Source of the DNA: Pseudomonadota bacterium
GTDB taxonomy: Bacteria > Pseudomonadota > Gammaproteobacteria > Steroidobacterales > Woeseiaceae
Assembly: GCA_022560695.1 (NCBI GenBank)
Contig: JADFSP010000001.1
Location: 1 to 64,000 of the forward strand
DNA: 64,000 bases
Reading direction: 5' to 3'
Position numbers and translations under genes: made by a program
Shown: positions 33,804 to 43,898 of the stretch, piece by piece
Layout: each line of letters begins with the position of its first letter
How positions within the stretch are numbered: the stretch's first letter is position 1
The notes under the pieces: model-generated
Database searches by the model: none
Told to the model about the DNA's origin: nothing
The model's input: the letters and a program-made list of their open reading frames with translations, nothing else

Positions 33804-35690
33804 TTAGCCTGCACGGGTACCGGAATCAAGCTCGACAAGCAACTCATTCATACGGCTGACGTATTCGGCCGGGTTGTCAAGCTGAGCGCCCTCCGCGAGC
33901 AACGCGTGATCGAGGACGATATTCGACAGCGCCGCAAAACGATCGTCGTCCGCTTCCGCTGACAGGCGCGCGACAAGCGGATGCTCGATATTGACTTCGA
34001 GAATCGGCTTGGTAGCGGGCAACGATTGCCCGCTGGCCTCAAGCATGCGTCGCATGCCCCGATTCAGCTCATTGTCGCCGGAGACCACGCAGGCAGGAGA
34101 GTCGACCAGCCTTCGACTGATGTTCACGGCATCGATTCGGTCTCGCAGAACTTTTTTCATTTTCTTCAATAGCGGCCTGTGTTCCTTATTCAGTGCATCC
34201 TGTGTGCTCTCGCCATCGCCGTCCGGCAGGCTGAGCTGCGCGCGCGCGACATCAGCGAACGCTTTGCCGCCGTATTCGGTCAGACTCTCCACCAGCCAGG
34301 AGTCGATGCGGTCGGTCAACAGCAGTACTTCGATATTCTTGTTCCGGAGTTGTTCAAGATGTGGGCTCGATGCGGCCGTAGCATGACTGTCCGCCAGGAT
34401 GTAGTAAATCTTATCCTGATCTTTGCAGGCTCGTGCCAGGTAGTCATCAAGTGACTGGTCCTGCTTGTCGCCGGCGCTGGTCGTCGTCGCGAACCGGATC
34501 AGCTTTGCCAGTTTTTCCTTGTTCGCATGATCTTCGACGAGCCCTTCCTTGAGAACCTGGCCGAACTCACCCCAGAATTTCTGATAGTTCTCTGCATGAC
34601 TGGTAGCCAGCCTGGCCAACATGTCGAGAACCCGCTTTGTCAATGCACCTCGCATCGCGACAAGATCTGCATTTTGCTGCAGGAGTTCCCTGGAAATATT
34701 CAGCGGCAAGTCTGACGAATCGACGACCCCCTTGACGAAACGCAGATACAGCGGCAGGAATTGCTCCGCATCGTCCATTATGAAGACGCGCTGTACGTAA
34801 AGCTTCAAACCTCGAGGCGCCTCTCGATTCCATAAGTCAAACGGCGCGCTGGACGGCACGTACAACAGACTGGTGTATTCGCGCTTGCCTTCGACCCGGT
34901 TGTGGCTCCACAACAAGGGGTCAGCGAAATCATGCGAAAGATGCTTATAGAACTCCTTATATTCGTCATCCGAAATGTCGCTGCGCGAACGCCTCCAGAG
35001 AGCCGTCGCGGAATTGACAACCTTGGGCTCAGAGTCCGCATTGCCATCGACCAGCGTGACGGGAAAAGCGATGTGATCAGAGTATTTTCGTATCAGGCTC
35101 TCAAGGCGATACGCCTCGGAAAATTCGGACTCGCCGTCTTTCAGGTGCAGCGTCACTCGAGTGCCGCGACTTTCACTCTTTACGTTCTCGATTGTGAACT
35201 CGCCCTGACCATCCGACTCCCAACGCACGCCTTCCTGCTCTGACAGCCCCGCGCGACGCGTCTCAACGACGACCTTGTCGGCCACGATGAATGCCGAGTA
35301 GAAACCAACGCCAAACCGACCGATGAGGTTCGCATCTTTTTGATCGTCGCCCGTCATTTGTTCAAGAAAATCGGCGGTCCCCGAGCGGGCAATCGTGCCC
35401 AGATTTTCGATCAATTCAGCCCTCGACATGCCGATGCCATTGTCGGTGACCGTGATGGTATTAGCGTCCTTGTCGACATCAACGCAAATACCGAGGTCGG
35501 GATCGCCACTCAGTAATTCCGCATCTGCGAGTGCCTCGAATCGCAGCCTGTCCGCTGCATCGGATGCGTTCGAAATTAGCTCGCGCAGAAATATTTCCTT
35601 GTTGCTGTAGAGCGAGTGAACCATCAGCCGCAGTAGCTGACGCACTTCGGTCTGGAACCCGAGAGTCTCCCGGCCGGTTTTTTTACTCAC
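33804..35690 (-). CDS. htpG: HtpG, Hsp90-family chaperone
   Basis: 628 residues. The GHKL ATPase domain has [40 protein letters not shown] and [18 protein letters not shown]. The middle domain includes [20 protein letters not shown] and [13 protein letters not shown], and a C-terminal dimerisation domain follows. Length and motifs match full HtpG. Heat-stress chaperone in the cytoplasm, next to msrB in a protein-repair group. Confidence 0.97.
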   Translation of the reverse strand: MSKKTGRETLGFQTEVRQLLRLMVHSLYSNKEIFLRELISNASDAADRLRFEALADAELLSGDPDLGICVDVDKDANTITVTDNGIGMSRAELIENLGTIARSGTADFLEQMTGDDQKDANLIGRFGVGFYSAFIVADKVVVETRRAGLSEQEGVRWESDGQGEFTIENVKSESRGTRVTLHLKDGESEFSEAYRLESLIRKYSDHIAFPVTLVDGNADSEPKVVNSATALWRRSRSDISDDEYKEFYKHLSHDFADPLLWSHNRVEGKREYTSLLYVPSSAPFDLWNREAPRGLKLYVQRVFIMDDAEQFLPLYLRFVKGVVDSSDLPLNISRELLQQNADLVAMRGALTKRVLDMLARLATSHAENYQKFWGEFGQVLKEGLVEDHANKEKLAKLIRFATTTSAGDKQDQSLDDYLARACKDQDKIYYILADSHATAASSPHLEQLRNKNIEVLLLTDRIDSWLVESLTEYGGKAFADVARAQLSLPDGDGESTQDALNKEHRPLLKKMKKVLRDRIDAVNISRRLVDSPACVVSGDNELNRGMRRMLEASGQSLPATKPILEVNIEHPLVARLSAEADDDRFAALSNIVLDHALLAEGAQLDNPAEYVSRMNELLVELDSGTRAG

Positions 35691-35814
35691 GCAGAGGTCT
35701 CCTGAAAATCATGTCTTTTTGTGAAGCCGCGTGAAACGACTCCAGTCGGATAGACACGATAAGGCCTTGGCGGCCGTTTTCAAGTACCAGGCGCGGGCGC
35801 GCGGAGAGAGTTTG

Positions 35815-36063
35815 TCAGATTCGGCGCAAGCGGCCGGCCGGCACCGTCACGGAGCGGTAGAGAAGCGTTACGAACAGCATAATCGCCGTTGCCAGCGCGA
35901 GCGGTGGTTCCGCCAGTGCAAGCAGGATACCGGCCGCCACCACAACGAATATCACCACGGCCGAAAAAAGCAGCCACAGCGCGCTCCTGATCCTTTCTGC
36001 CAGCAATCCGATCGCAGCAAACAGATCATCGAGATCGTCGAGATACTGAAGCAGTCGTTCCAC
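35815..36063 (-). CDS. Small membrane protein of unknown function
   Basis: 82 residues with two hydrophobic helices (about 28-51 and 54-72) after an acidic amphipathic start MERLLQYLDDLDDLFAAIGL. No family recognised. The basic C-terminus suggests a cytoplasmic end. It follows the 62-residue gene on the same strand by nine bases and may share its message. Confidence 0.6.
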   Translation of the reverse strand: MERLLQYLDDLDDLFAAIGLLAERIRSALWLLFSAVVIFVVVAAGILLALAEPPLALATAIMLFVTLLYRSVTVPAGRLRRI

Positions 36064-36072
36064 AAATATTGC

Positions 36073-36264
36073 CTAGCGGACTATGGACAGCAGCGGTCCG
36101 GAATCATCACTTTCGCTCGAGTGAATATCCGTTTCCTGAACCGCCGCAGTATTCGACCGCTTGGCGTGCGCGATGGCCCTGTGAAATAATTCCCAGCGCC
36201 GTCGCGACGATTCGTTTTTCAGGTAAACGACGGGGGAATCCGTCTTGTTGTTCTTTCTTGGCAT
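36073..36264 (-). CDS. Small hypothetical basic protein
   Basis: 63 residues from the ATG at 36264: MPRKNNKTDSPVVYLKNESS then RRRWELFHRAIAHAKRSN. Basic N-terminal half and acidic end. No recognised domain or membrane segment. An upstream ATG at 36285 would add seven residues. Coding status is supported by the tight spacing to the next gene and by composition, not by homology. Confidence 0.4.
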   Translation of the reverse strand: MPRKNNKTDSPVVYLKNESSRRRWELFHRAIAHAKRSNTAAVQETDIHSSESDDSGPLLSIVR

Positions 36265-36524
36265 ACAGTGACGATCGCGAATCAATGGTCAGAAAGTCGG
36301 ACTATAGGCACGTCTTGCAAGCCGCTCCGTGAGGCATGTCACAGCTTCATTTAGAAGTCGTAACTTCACTTCGATTAACGCTAAAAACAAGACACAGTTC
36401 CGATTTGTAATCGCGCTCAATCGAATCCGATTTCGCGTTGGTAATGACATCGGTTTGTTCATCAAACGAAACACGCCGACTTATAGCCGGCGCGTAATGA
36501 AACATAATCAATGACAACTCGTCG
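36265..36524. other. A/T-richer intergenic stretch
   Basis: 260 bases without a convincing gene. A short dyad CGCCGACTTATAGCCGGCG is seen near 36476-36494. Frames on both strands are low quality. The base composition is richer in A+T than the flanking genes. Confidence 0.4.
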
Positions 36525-36800
36525 TCAGCCGGAATCGTTATTTTCATCCCTGGACCAATTACGTTTAACTTCGTCGATCCAGTTGCGATATCCCTTCCAG
36601 GTATACACCGATGGATCAACTCCGACTCGACGTCCGCGTGGTGCAGGCGCTTTGGATATCCATCGTCGATACTGTTGCCAGCCATCCGCATCATTTGCAG
36701 CTGGAAGATCCGACGCGACATCCGCGTCCGGTTTTTCCGCGTCCGACCTGACATCCCTGCCGTAGTCATCCGCCCATCTCATTTGTTTGCTGTCGGGCAT
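36525..36800 (-). CDS. Small hypothetical protein with two W-Y-WI motifs
   Basis: 91 residues from the ATG at 36800 (an ATG at 36857 is possible). The second half has a repeated pattern: GWQQYRRWISKAPAPRGRR and later YTWKGYRNWIDEVKRNW. The N-terminal part is acidic and low complexity. This regular aromatic spacing points to a real, folded C-terminal segment. No named family is recognised and no signal peptide is seen. Confidence 0.55.
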   Translation of the reverse strand: MPDSKQMRWADDYGRDVRSDAEKPDADVASDLPAANDADGWQQYRRWISKAPAPRGRRVGVDPSVYTWKGYRNWIDEVKRNWSRDENNDSG

Positions 36801-37009
36801 TGAGTTTGCTCGTTCAGTCCTTTGAATAAATGCTAAGTTCCCCGGCGCTCTATTCACAGGAACTGCATCACAATGCCGTCGCGCATTTTTCTCTTAGGAT
36901 TCAGCGGCTTGTATGACGTTTTTACTTAATCATGTTGCGCCCCGCTATGATCCTGCCGACGATTTAACAATAACAGTCGATGCCCCATACCATGTCTGTC
37001 TTACGCGAC

Positions 37010-38416
37010 TCAGGAACGGACGTCATAGCACGGCGTGTAATCGATCCCCGCAATTTTCATGCGCCGCTGTTCGACGTAAGACGCGAGCAACGTATCGAGC
37101 AATTTCATGATCCGAACCGAGCCGTTGATCCGAAAGGGTCCATGTCGTTCGATCTCCGACGCAGTGTCGTCACGGACGTTGCCCGAAACAATTCCCGAAA
37201 ATGCCCGCCTGAGATTGGCTGCCAGAATATGATTTGGCAAATTTTCGCTGATATCCAGCGCGCTCATCGACTCATGTGTCGCCGTGAATGGGATCTGGAA
37301 CTCGTGATCGATCGATAGCCGCCAATTGAAATAGTAGGCATCACCATGCTGCTGCCGAAATTCGCGAACCTCTTCGAGCGCCGCACGGATTCGACGCGCC
37401 ACCTCTCCCGGATCATCGATAATAATCGAATAATGCCGACGTGCTTCTTCGCCGAGAGTCGCAGTTATGAATTCATCCATCTGACGAAAATAGGGTTCGG
37501 CCGATGCCGGGCCTGTCATGATCAGTGGTAGCGGCTGATTCAGGTTATCCGGGTGCAGCGCAATTCCAAGCAAATACAATATTTCCTCCGCCGTACCGAC
37601 GCCACCTGGAAATACGATCGTGCCGTGACCGATGCGCACGAACGCTTCGAGTCGCTTTTCCATATCGGGCATGATGACGAGCGAATTAACGATCGGATTC
37701 GGCGACTCTGCCGCGATAATGCCTGGTTCGCTAATGCCAATGTATCGGCCATCTCGAATGCGTTGCTTGGCGTGCCCGATCGCCGCGCCCTTCATTGGTC
37801 CCTTCATCGCGCCGGGTCCGCATCCCGTGCAGACATTGAGGTGACGCAGTCCGAGTTCGTAGCCGACTTTCTTCGAGTAATCGTATTCGCCCCGACTGAT
37901 GGCATGTCCGCCCCAGCACACAACGAGATTTACGTTGGTCGGGACAGTAAAGAGACGCGCATTGCGGGCGATTTGAAAAACGGCGTTCGTAATGCTCGCG
38001 GAAGACTCCGGATCGAAGCGAGCGGCATTGACGGTCTCGTTATGCGTAAATACGATGTCACGCAAAACGGCGAACAGCAATTCACGAGTGCCGCGAATCA
38101 TCGTGCCGTCAACAAATGCGTTCGCAGGTGCGCCGCGCAGCAAGACTTTGAGCCCGCGATCGTGCTGCACGAAGGTGGCGTCGAAGTCTTTGAATCTTTC
38201 CAATACAGCACGCGTATCGTCCGTCTCGCTGCCGGAATTCAGAACCGCCAGCAAGCAGCGGCGCAACATTGGATACAGGCCGCCCTCGCCGCTGCTGCGC
38301 AACTGGTCGACCTCACGACGCGACAGCACTTCTAGGCTGCCCTCGGGCCAGACCTCGGCATCGACGGTCTCGATGCCGGCGGTTCGCTTCGTGACTATTT
38401 GAATGGGCTCCTGCAA
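37010..38416 (-). CDS. ppnN: PpnN-type nucleotide 5'-monophosphate nucleosidase (LOG family)
   Basis: 468 residues, matching the length of E. coli PpnN (454). The central LOG domain has VVCWGGHAISRGEYDYSKKV, CGPGAMKGPMKGAAIGH and the active-site signature FPGGVGTAEEILYLLG. N- and C-terminal domains typical of PpnN flank it, so this is not the short plant-like LOG. PpnN cleaves purine and pyrimidine monophosphates to base and ribose-5-phosphate and is regulated by (p)ppGpp in E. coli. Confidence 0.92.
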   Translation of the reverse strand: MQEPIQIVTKRTAGIETVDAEVWPEGSLEVLSRREVDQLRSSGEGGLYPMLRRCLLAVLNSGSETDDTRAVLERFKDFDATFVQHDRGLKVLLRGAPANAFVDGTMIRGTRELLFAVLRDIVFTHNETVNAARFDPESSASITNAVFQIARNARLFTVPTNVNLVVCWGGHAISRGEYDYSKKVGYELGLRHLNVCTGCGPGAMKGPMKGAAIGHAKQRIRDGRYIGISEPGIIAAESPNPIVNSLVIMPDMEKRLEAFVRIGHGTIVFPGGVGTAEEILYLLGIALHPDNLNQPLPLIMTGPASAEPYFRQMDEFITATLGEEARRHYSIIIDDPGEVARRIRAALEEVREFRQQHGDAYYFNWRLSIDHEFQIPFTATHESMSALDISENLPNHILAANLRRAFSGIVSGNVRDDTASEIERHGPFRINGSVRIMKLLDTLLASYVEQRRMKIAGIDYTPCYDVRS

Positions 38417-38506
38417 AGCACTCGTCCTGGACCGCCGTCTCCCCTGAATATCACAGCAGCCGATTCGTAGTGCGCAAGCCGCGTGACGCGGGATGCCTTC
38501 GATGCT

Positions 38507-39034
38507 TCACGGTCGAATTTCGATCAGCGTATCGTCGGTCGTCATCAGCCAGATGTCGATCATGTCGGAATTGGATACAGCAATGCAGCCATTGGTCCAG
38601 TCCTGCGTGCGGTAGTACACCTCTGATTTGGTCGGAGAATTGGGCTGTCCATGAATCATGATTGCGCCGCCGGGATTGACGCCTATGCGCTTCGCGTTAC
38701 GACGATCTTGTTGGTTGGGGTAGGACACATGGATCGCCAGAAAAAAAACGCTGCGGGAATTTCGGCTATCCAGCAGATAGGTGCCTTCCGGCGTCATGAA
38801 ATCTCCTTCCTGCGTCTTATTGCCAACAGGGCGGATTCCGAGTGCGATATCGAAACTCCGAAACGAGACGCCATTCTTCAGCAAGTGCAATTTCCTCTCG
38901 GACTTTTCGATAAGCACCTTGTCGGCGACCGGAAATTCGCCCGTTACCGAAACACCAGGCATGACTGTTGTTACGACGGCGCCCAGTAGCAGCAGTGTCT
39001 TGAATAAGTGCGGAATAGCGACGCGTCGCGTCAT
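38507..39034 (-). CDS. L,D-transpeptidase family protein (YkuD domain)
   Basis: 175 residues with a signal peptide (hydrophobic run LLLLGAVVTTVMPGVS near residue 15). The YkuD domain shows LIEKSERKLHLLKNG, the catalytic motif MIHGQPNSPTKS and TNGCIAVSNSDMIDIW with the nucleophilic Cys. The enzymes cross-link peptidoglycan or act on lipoprotein anchoring in the periplasm. Length is that of single-domain forms without LysM. Confidence 0.9.
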   Translation of the reverse strand: MTRRVAIPHLFKTLLLLGAVVTTVMPGVSVTGEFPVADKVLIEKSERKLHLLKNGVSFRSFDIALGIRPVGNKTQEGDFMTPEGTYLLDSRNSRSVFFLAIHVSYPNQQDRRNAKRIGVNPGGAIMIHGQPNSPTKSEVYYRTQDWTNGCIAVSNSDMIDIWLMTTDDTLIEIRP

Positions 39035-39104
39035 CTCATCGTCCCATTGATAATCGCGTTGAAGATTAACAAACCTTGCCGCAGCATGAAAAACTTACCT
39101 CACA

Positions 39105-39506
39105 TTATATGTTTCTGCCGACGGTCCAGCCAATCGCAGCGCCGATGGCGGCTGCAAACAGCGTGTATGCCGGCAAAAAGCGAAACAGTTGTCCCGGCTG
39201 TATCGCGTCGCCGAACATGTCGTTGAGATTTACAGCATAAGCGTAATGAAGGTACAGCGACAATCCCAACGCCGGCATCGCGAATCCAACAGTCGCGAGC
39301 GGCAATTTCCATCCGGCGCCCGTCCACCGGCCGTTGCCGCGCCACAAAGTGATAAAGGCAAGCAGCACCAGGAGCGTCGGCGGCAGGAGGTTGCGTAGCA
39401 CATAGGGGCCGCCATCCTGCACGTGATTGAACCAGACAGCGGCTGCGCCCGTCACGACAACAAGCGGCGAGAGCTTGACCAGCAAGCGTATCCACGCGGC
39501 CGGCAT
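39105..39506 (-). CDS. Small integral membrane protein
   Basis: 133 residues from the ATG at 39506, with four predicted membrane helices beginning LLVKLSPLVVVTGAAAVWF, TLLVLLAFITLW, PLATVGFAMPALGLSLYL and TLFAAAIGAAIGWTVG. Starts five bases after the stop of the lytic transglycosylase, so probably co-transcribed. No family recognised. The ORF could begin further upstream inside the preceding gene, but the extra part is not membrane-like. Confidence 0.7.
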   Translation of the reverse strand: MPAAWIRLLVKLSPLVVVTGAAAVWFNHVQDGGPYVLRNLLPPTLLVLLAFITLWRGNGRWTGAGWKLPLATVGFAMPALGLSLYLHYAYAVNLNDMFGDAIQPGQLFRFLPAYTLFAAAIGAAIGWTVGRNI

Positions 39507-39511
39507 TACGG

Positions 39512-41419
39512 TCACTTGCGCGACATCATTTTCGGAAAGCGAATCGTGGTTCCGGGCGTCACCTTGTTCAGATCGAGTTCCGGGTTGTATTGACTGAACA
39601 ACCATACGGGCACGTTGTATTTTCTGAGCGCCAGAATCCAGATGGATTCGCCGCGGCGAACGACGTGTTCGGTAACACCGACGATGACATTTTGGCGAAA
39701 AAAGCTGTCCTGCTGCGATCGATGATAGGCGATGCGACGATCCTCGAACGCCTTCGCATCGACGGCACCGAATTCGAGCCGGATACGCTCCCCAACGACC
39801 ACCGGCGTCCGAAACGCCAAACCATTGATGTCGCGCAGCCGCTGCGTGCGTATCCCCAACCAGTCGGCGTAGTGGCCAAGCGTTTCGAGCGGCTGAACTT
39901 CGATAGTCTTGTCCGCGCCGACGCTGTAATCACTTGGGTCTGACAGCAACACCGTTTGCAGTGAGCCCAGCAGGTCGCTCGCGAAGTCGCCAATGATCAT
40001 CGAAGGTGCGGCTTCCTTCAACTCGACCGCGTCAGTTGCGGCTTCGGCAGCGACCTGCACAACTGTCGAACTTGCTCCGGACGCATTGGGAGCGGGCAGC
40101 GGCCCTGCCGCGGGCAGCCGCAATCGTTGCCCGGCTCTGATGCGATGGCGGCTGCCGAGGTTGTTCAATGCGACCAGCGTCGACACACGGATGCTGTACC
40201 TTTGGGCGATCTGCGACAACGTATCTCCACGTGCGACGTTGTGAAAAAGGTCCGGTAGTTGCTCCCGGCGCCACTGCTCAGACGGCACGTTTGCGACCAG
40301 AGCGTCAATCGAAGATGTCAGGACAGCAACCGGCATACGTAATCCGAATCCTTTCGGCAGGTACTTGCTGCCCTGCCAGATCGTCGGTTGCAACGCCGGA
40401 TTGTGCGTTGCCACTTGCGCTGCCGTGACACCGAGCGCCTTCGCCAGTTCGTCGGCCGATATGTAGCCCGGCAATCTTGCGTTCGCAAATTCGGTCGGGC
40501 GATCCAGCACAATGCCCGGAAAATATGTCTCTGCATCCTGGTCCACTCGTTTTGCAGCCAGGAACGCCACATAGAAATTTCGCGACGCGAAGCCGAACGT
40601 GCGGCCGTTGTAGTTGCGCAGGATGTCCACGTAGGCCGTGTCGCCGTGACGGCGCATCGCGCGGCGGACGCCGGCAAGGCCGTGATTATAGGCGGTGATC
40701 GCCATCGGCCAATTACCCGTGATCGAATAGTTGTATGCCAGCAGCTTTCCGGCCGCGCTGGTCGCGGCGAACGGATCATTGCGCTCATCGACCACATGGT
40801 CAACGCGCAGATATCGCCGCGCGGTGCTGCGTGTAAATTGCCAGATACCACTTGCGCCCAGGTGTGACCGGGCGTCGGGGTTGTAGGACGACTCGACATG
40901 CGGCAGCGCGGCCAGTTCGACCGGCACGCCGAGGTCACCGAATTTGGTCTCGATGTAGTCCCGCCAACGCCCTGACCGGATCAGGCCCTGGCGAAAGCGA
41001 TCGGCGAGACCCTGCTGATATCGAATGCGTTTGACAGCGGCGGCAAGTATTTTGTTGCTGATACCCGCCGGCCAAAGGCCAAGAATGCGCGCTTCCTCAG
41101 CGCTGAGCCCGTCGCGTTTGCCGGCCGCAAGCGTTCGCAGTACGCGTTGTAACCGCTCGCGTCTGATCTTGACCTGGTGTTGACGTTTCCTGCGGCTCAG
41201 TTTCGCCGGCAGGTCAACGCGTTCGTAGACGATGTCGAGATTGCGATTATCGTGCAGGACACCTTCGTCGGTGTTGTAGCGGGTGAAGATGGAGACCCAG
41301 AAACCAACGTCGGCCTCGAGCTCCGGCGGCAGCGGAAATACCTCTTCGGCACCGGCGCAAGCCACGCCAAGCACCAGAATCAGCAACAATAGCGGACTTT
41401 TTCGTGGCGCTGGGATCAT
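39512..41419 (-). CDS. Membrane-bound lytic transglycosylase with LysM repeats (MltD-like)
   Basis: 635 residues from the ATG at 41419, chosen because it starts a clear signal peptide ending VLGVACAGA, which also contains a possible lipobox Cys. The SLT catalytic domain has ALPHVESSYNPDARSHLGAS with the catalytic Glu, GIWQFTRSTARRYL and AITAYNHGLAGVRRAM. At least three LysM-type domains follow: VARGDTLSQIAQRYSIRVST, ETLGHYADWLGIRTQRLRDI and VRRGESIWILALRKYNVPV. It cleaves peptidoglycan glycan strands with 1,6-anhydro product formation. Confidence 0.93.
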   Translation of the reverse strand: MIPAPRKSPLLLLILVLGVACAGAEEVFPLPPELEADVGFWVSIFTRYNTDEGVLHDNRNLDIVYERVDLPAKLSRRKRQHQVKIRRERLQRVLRTLAAGKRDGLSAEEARILGLWPAGISNKILAAAVKRIRYQQGLADRFRQGLIRSGRWRDYIETKFGDLGVPVELAALPHVESSYNPDARSHLGASGIWQFTRSTARRYLRVDHVVDERNDPFAATSAAGKLLAYNYSITGNWPMAITAYNHGLAGVRRAMRRHGDTAYVDILRNYNGRTFGFASRNFYVAFLAAKRVDQDAETYFPGIVLDRPTEFANARLPGYISADELAKALGVTAAQVATHNPALQPTIWQGSKYLPKGFGLRMPVAVLTSSIDALVANVPSEQWRREQLPDLFHNVARGDTLSQIAQRYSIRVSTLVALNNLGSRHRIRAGQRLRLPAAGPLPAPNASGASSTVVQVAAEAATDAVELKEAAPSMIIGDFASDLLGSLQTVLLSDPSDYSVGADKTIEVQPLETLGHYADWLGIRTQRLRDINGLAFRTPVVVGERIRLEFGAVDAKAFEDRRIAYHRSQQDSFFRQNVIVGVTEHVVRRGESIWILALRKYNVPVWLFSQYNPELDLNKVTPGTTIRFPKMMSRK

Positions 41420-41543
41420 TTCAATTTGCAAACGTAAACCCTTGATCAGTTCACAGAAAAAGACGCGGGTTTCCCTTAGTTTCAAGCATGCTAATGAGCT
41501 TCGCCGGCCACGGCAAATCGCCGCGAATGCGTCTTCTGAACCG

Positions 41544-42836
41544 ATGATTGACCTGCGCCCAAAACTTCACCTGCGCCTACGGCTTCTCGGCGTCATGCTG
41601 ATCGCTGCAAGCGCTGCGGTGGGCGGCGAAGTCGCGGTCGGGCCCGCTGATAACGGCGTGGACATGCCTGGCAATAAGACAGCCGACTTCGCTTCGCGTT
41701 CCGAAGAAATTTCCGCAGGTATCGAGCGGCCGGTGGATTCACCAAAGAGTGCAAGAGCGCACGTCGTGCCGCTCGCCGACGCCGTGACTACGGCGGTTCG
41801 ACTGGCCGAACCATTGAAATTGCTGGGCGCCGAACTACCCGCTGGCAGCTCGCAGCGCTTGTCCTGGTCTGCAACCGAGTTATTCGAGGGTGTGCCGGTC
41901 ACGACGCCCGTGCTTGTTGTCAACGGCGCGCTGCCCGGGCCGACGCTTTGCCTGACCGCCGCAATTCATGGCGACGAGCTGAACGGTGTCGAGATAATAA
42001 GGCGGGTCATGCATAAGCTTGTGCCCGGGAAATTGTCTGGGGCAATTATCGGTATACCGATCGTCAACGTGCAGGGCTTCAGGCGCGGCTCGAGATACCT
42101 GCCCGACCGTCGCGACCTGAACCGGTATTTTCCTGGCAATCCGACCGGCAGCGCGGCTGCCCGTATTGCGCACTCATTGTTCACTAATGTCATTGTGCAT
42201 TGCGACGCGCTCGTTGATCTTCACACCGGTTCGTTCGAGCGTGCGAATTTGCCGCAGATTCGCGCAGACCTCAGAAATCCGGACGTCGTTACGCTGACGC
42301 AGGGATTCGGCGCGATGGTCATCCTGCACAGTTCACCCAAGGTGGGCACGCTGCGATTCGCCGCTACCGAAGCGGGAATTCCCACCGTAACGCTGGAGGC
42401 CGGCGGGCCGTCCCGACTCGAGCTCAACGAGGTCAATCACGGCGTCAAGGGCCTGGAAACACTGATCAGCACGCTCGGCATAGTGCGACAAACACGGTTG
42501 TGGAGTAATCCGGAGCCCGTGTACTACCGTTCAACCTGGGTACGCGCCGACAGCGGCGGCATCCTGCTCGCCGCCGTCAGCCTGGGCAGCACGGTGCGCG
42601 AGGGTGATTTACTCGGCACCATCACGGATCCGATGAGCAATGCGAGATCCGAGTTGCGCTCACCTAATTCGGGCCGCGTCATCGGCATGGCGCACAATCA
42701 GGTCGTCATGCCCGGTTTCGCCGCTTTTCACATCGGCATCGAGACCGACCAGACTGCCCCCGATGCACGACGTGACCCTGTCGCGAAACGGCTAGATGCC
42801 ATGAGCGATGATTACGTGGATGGCATGTCCGAGTAG
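41544..42836 (+). CDS. Secreted succinylglutamate desuccinylase/aspartoacylase-family protein
   Basis: 430 residues from the ATG at 41544, with a signal-like start LRLLGVMLIAASAAVGG. The zinc carboxypeptidase-like AstE/AspA domain has AAIHGDELNGVEIIRR (zinc His and Glu), RRDLNRYFPGN and DLHTGSFERANLPQ. A C-terminal barrel-like part carries VREGDLLGTITDP. Substrate unknown; related proteins deacylate amino acids or act on envelope components. Divergent from the lytic transglycosylase across 124 bp. Confidence 0.85.
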   Translation: MIDLRPKLHLRLRLLGVMLIAASAAVGGEVAVGPADNGVDMPGNKTADFASRSEEISAGIERPVDSPKSARAHVVPLADAVTTAVRLAEPLKLLGAELPAGSSQRLSWSATELFEGVPVTTPVLVVNGALPGPTLCLTAAIHGDELNGVEIIRRVMHKLVPGKLSGAIIGIPIVNVQGFRRGSRYLPDRRDLNRYFPGNPTGSAAARIAHSLFTNVIVHCDALVDLHTGSFERANLPQIRADLRNPDVVTLTQGFGAMVILHSSPKVGTLRFAATEAGIPTVTLEAGGPSRLELNEVNHGVKGLETLISTLGIVRQTRLWSNPEPVYYRSTWVRADSGGILLAAVSLGSTVREGDLLGTITDPMSNARSELRSPNSGRVIGMAHNQVVMPGFAAFHIGIETDQTAPDARRDPVAKRLDAMSDDYVDGMSE

Positions 42837-42959
42837 GCGGCAAGTCACGTACTTGTGTGGTGTCGCGCAGTCACGCATACGCTCCTGCTACCGGCAGCGC
42901 GCCGCGGGTGACACATGGCGCTGGACTCGATTCGCTGCTCTCCATAAGCTGCGATTCCG

Positions 42960-43898
42960 ATGACCGAGAATCGCAAACCGCTGCATCACTATTTGAGTCC
43001 CCGGTACTGGCCGATGTGGTTGGGTCTCGGCCTGTTGCGCGCGATTTGCCTGCTACCTCACCACATGGCGCTGGGCATCGGTCGCGGCATCGGCGCCGTG
43101 GCGCATTTCGCCGGCGGCGCCAGAAAGGCGATCGTCCGCAAGAATATCGCGCTCTGCTTTCCGGAACTCAGCACGGACGAGCGCAGCGATCTCACGCGCC
43201 GGCATTTCCATGCGCTGGGCATGTCATTCATCGAAATGGGCCTGGGCCGCTGGGCCAGCGATGCCAGGCACCTCGGAATGACGCGTGTTGAGGGGCTCGA
43301 ACACCTGCGCAAGGCCGCCGAGACCGGTCGCGGCATCATTCTGTTGAGCGCTCATTTTACGACACTCGAAATCAGCGGACGCGGCCTGAATCTCAATTGT
43401 CCGCCGTTCGACGCCGTTTACAGAAAAAACCGCAGCGCGTTCATCACTGAACTCCTGCGTTCGGGGCGCGAAGTATCGGCTGCTGCAACGATCGAGAAAC
43501 GAGACATCAAGGCAATGATTCGCAGTCTGCGGAGCGGCCGCATGGTGTGGTACGCGCCTGACCAGAGTTACGATCGCAAGGGATCAGCAGTTATCCCTTT
43601 CTTCGGCGTACCAGCGATGCATACGACAGCAACCACAACGCTCGCGCGCCTCGGCAACGCAATTACGATACCGTACTTTCCGCAGCGACTTCGCGACGGC
43701 AGCTACCTGTTGCGCATACTGCCGCCACTTGACGATTTTCCGAGCGACGATCCAATCGAAGATACAAGGAAATACATACATGTGCTCGAGGAACACATCC
43801 GCAGGTGCCCCGAACAATATTTTTGGGTACATCGGAAGTTCAAGAATCTTCCCGAAGGCTATACCGATTACTACTCCGATCTCGACGCGCTGAAATAA
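42960..43898 (+). CDS. lpxL: Lipid A acyltransferase, LpxL/HtrB family
   Basis: 312 residues. An N-terminal hydrophobic anchor (MWLGLGLLRAICLLP) precedes the acyltransferase core with the HxxxxE motif ILLSAHFTTLEI, VYRKNRSAFI, and YAPDQSYDRKGSAVIPFFGV. The family adds secondary acyl chains to Kdo2-lipid A at the inner membrane. LpxL and LpxM cannot be separated with certainty from sequence. The last 28 bases overlap the convergent kdkA end. Confidence 0.88.
   Translation: MTENRKPLHHYLSPRYWPMWLGLGLLRAICLLPHHMALGIGRGIGAVAHFAGGARKAIVRKNIALCFPELSTDERSDLTRRHFHALGMSFIEMGLGRWASDARHLGMTRVEGLEHLRKAAETGRGIILLSAHFTTLEISGRGLNLNCPPFDAVYRKNRSAFITELLRSGREVSAAATIEKRDIKAMIRSLRSGRMVWYAPDQSYDRKGSAVIPFFGVPAMHTTATTTLARLGNAITIPYFPQRLRDGSYLLRILPPLDDFPSDDPIEDTRKYIHVLEEHIRRCPEQYFWVHRKFKNLPEGYTDYYSDLDALK

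Noticed and set aside
36347-36769. 140-codon minus-strand open frame
   Set aside because: It conflicts with the better frame at 36525-36800 and has a chance-like composition with no start signal.
37553-38335. 260-codon plus-strand open frame over ppnN
   Set aside because: Antisense to the LOG domain; no motif.
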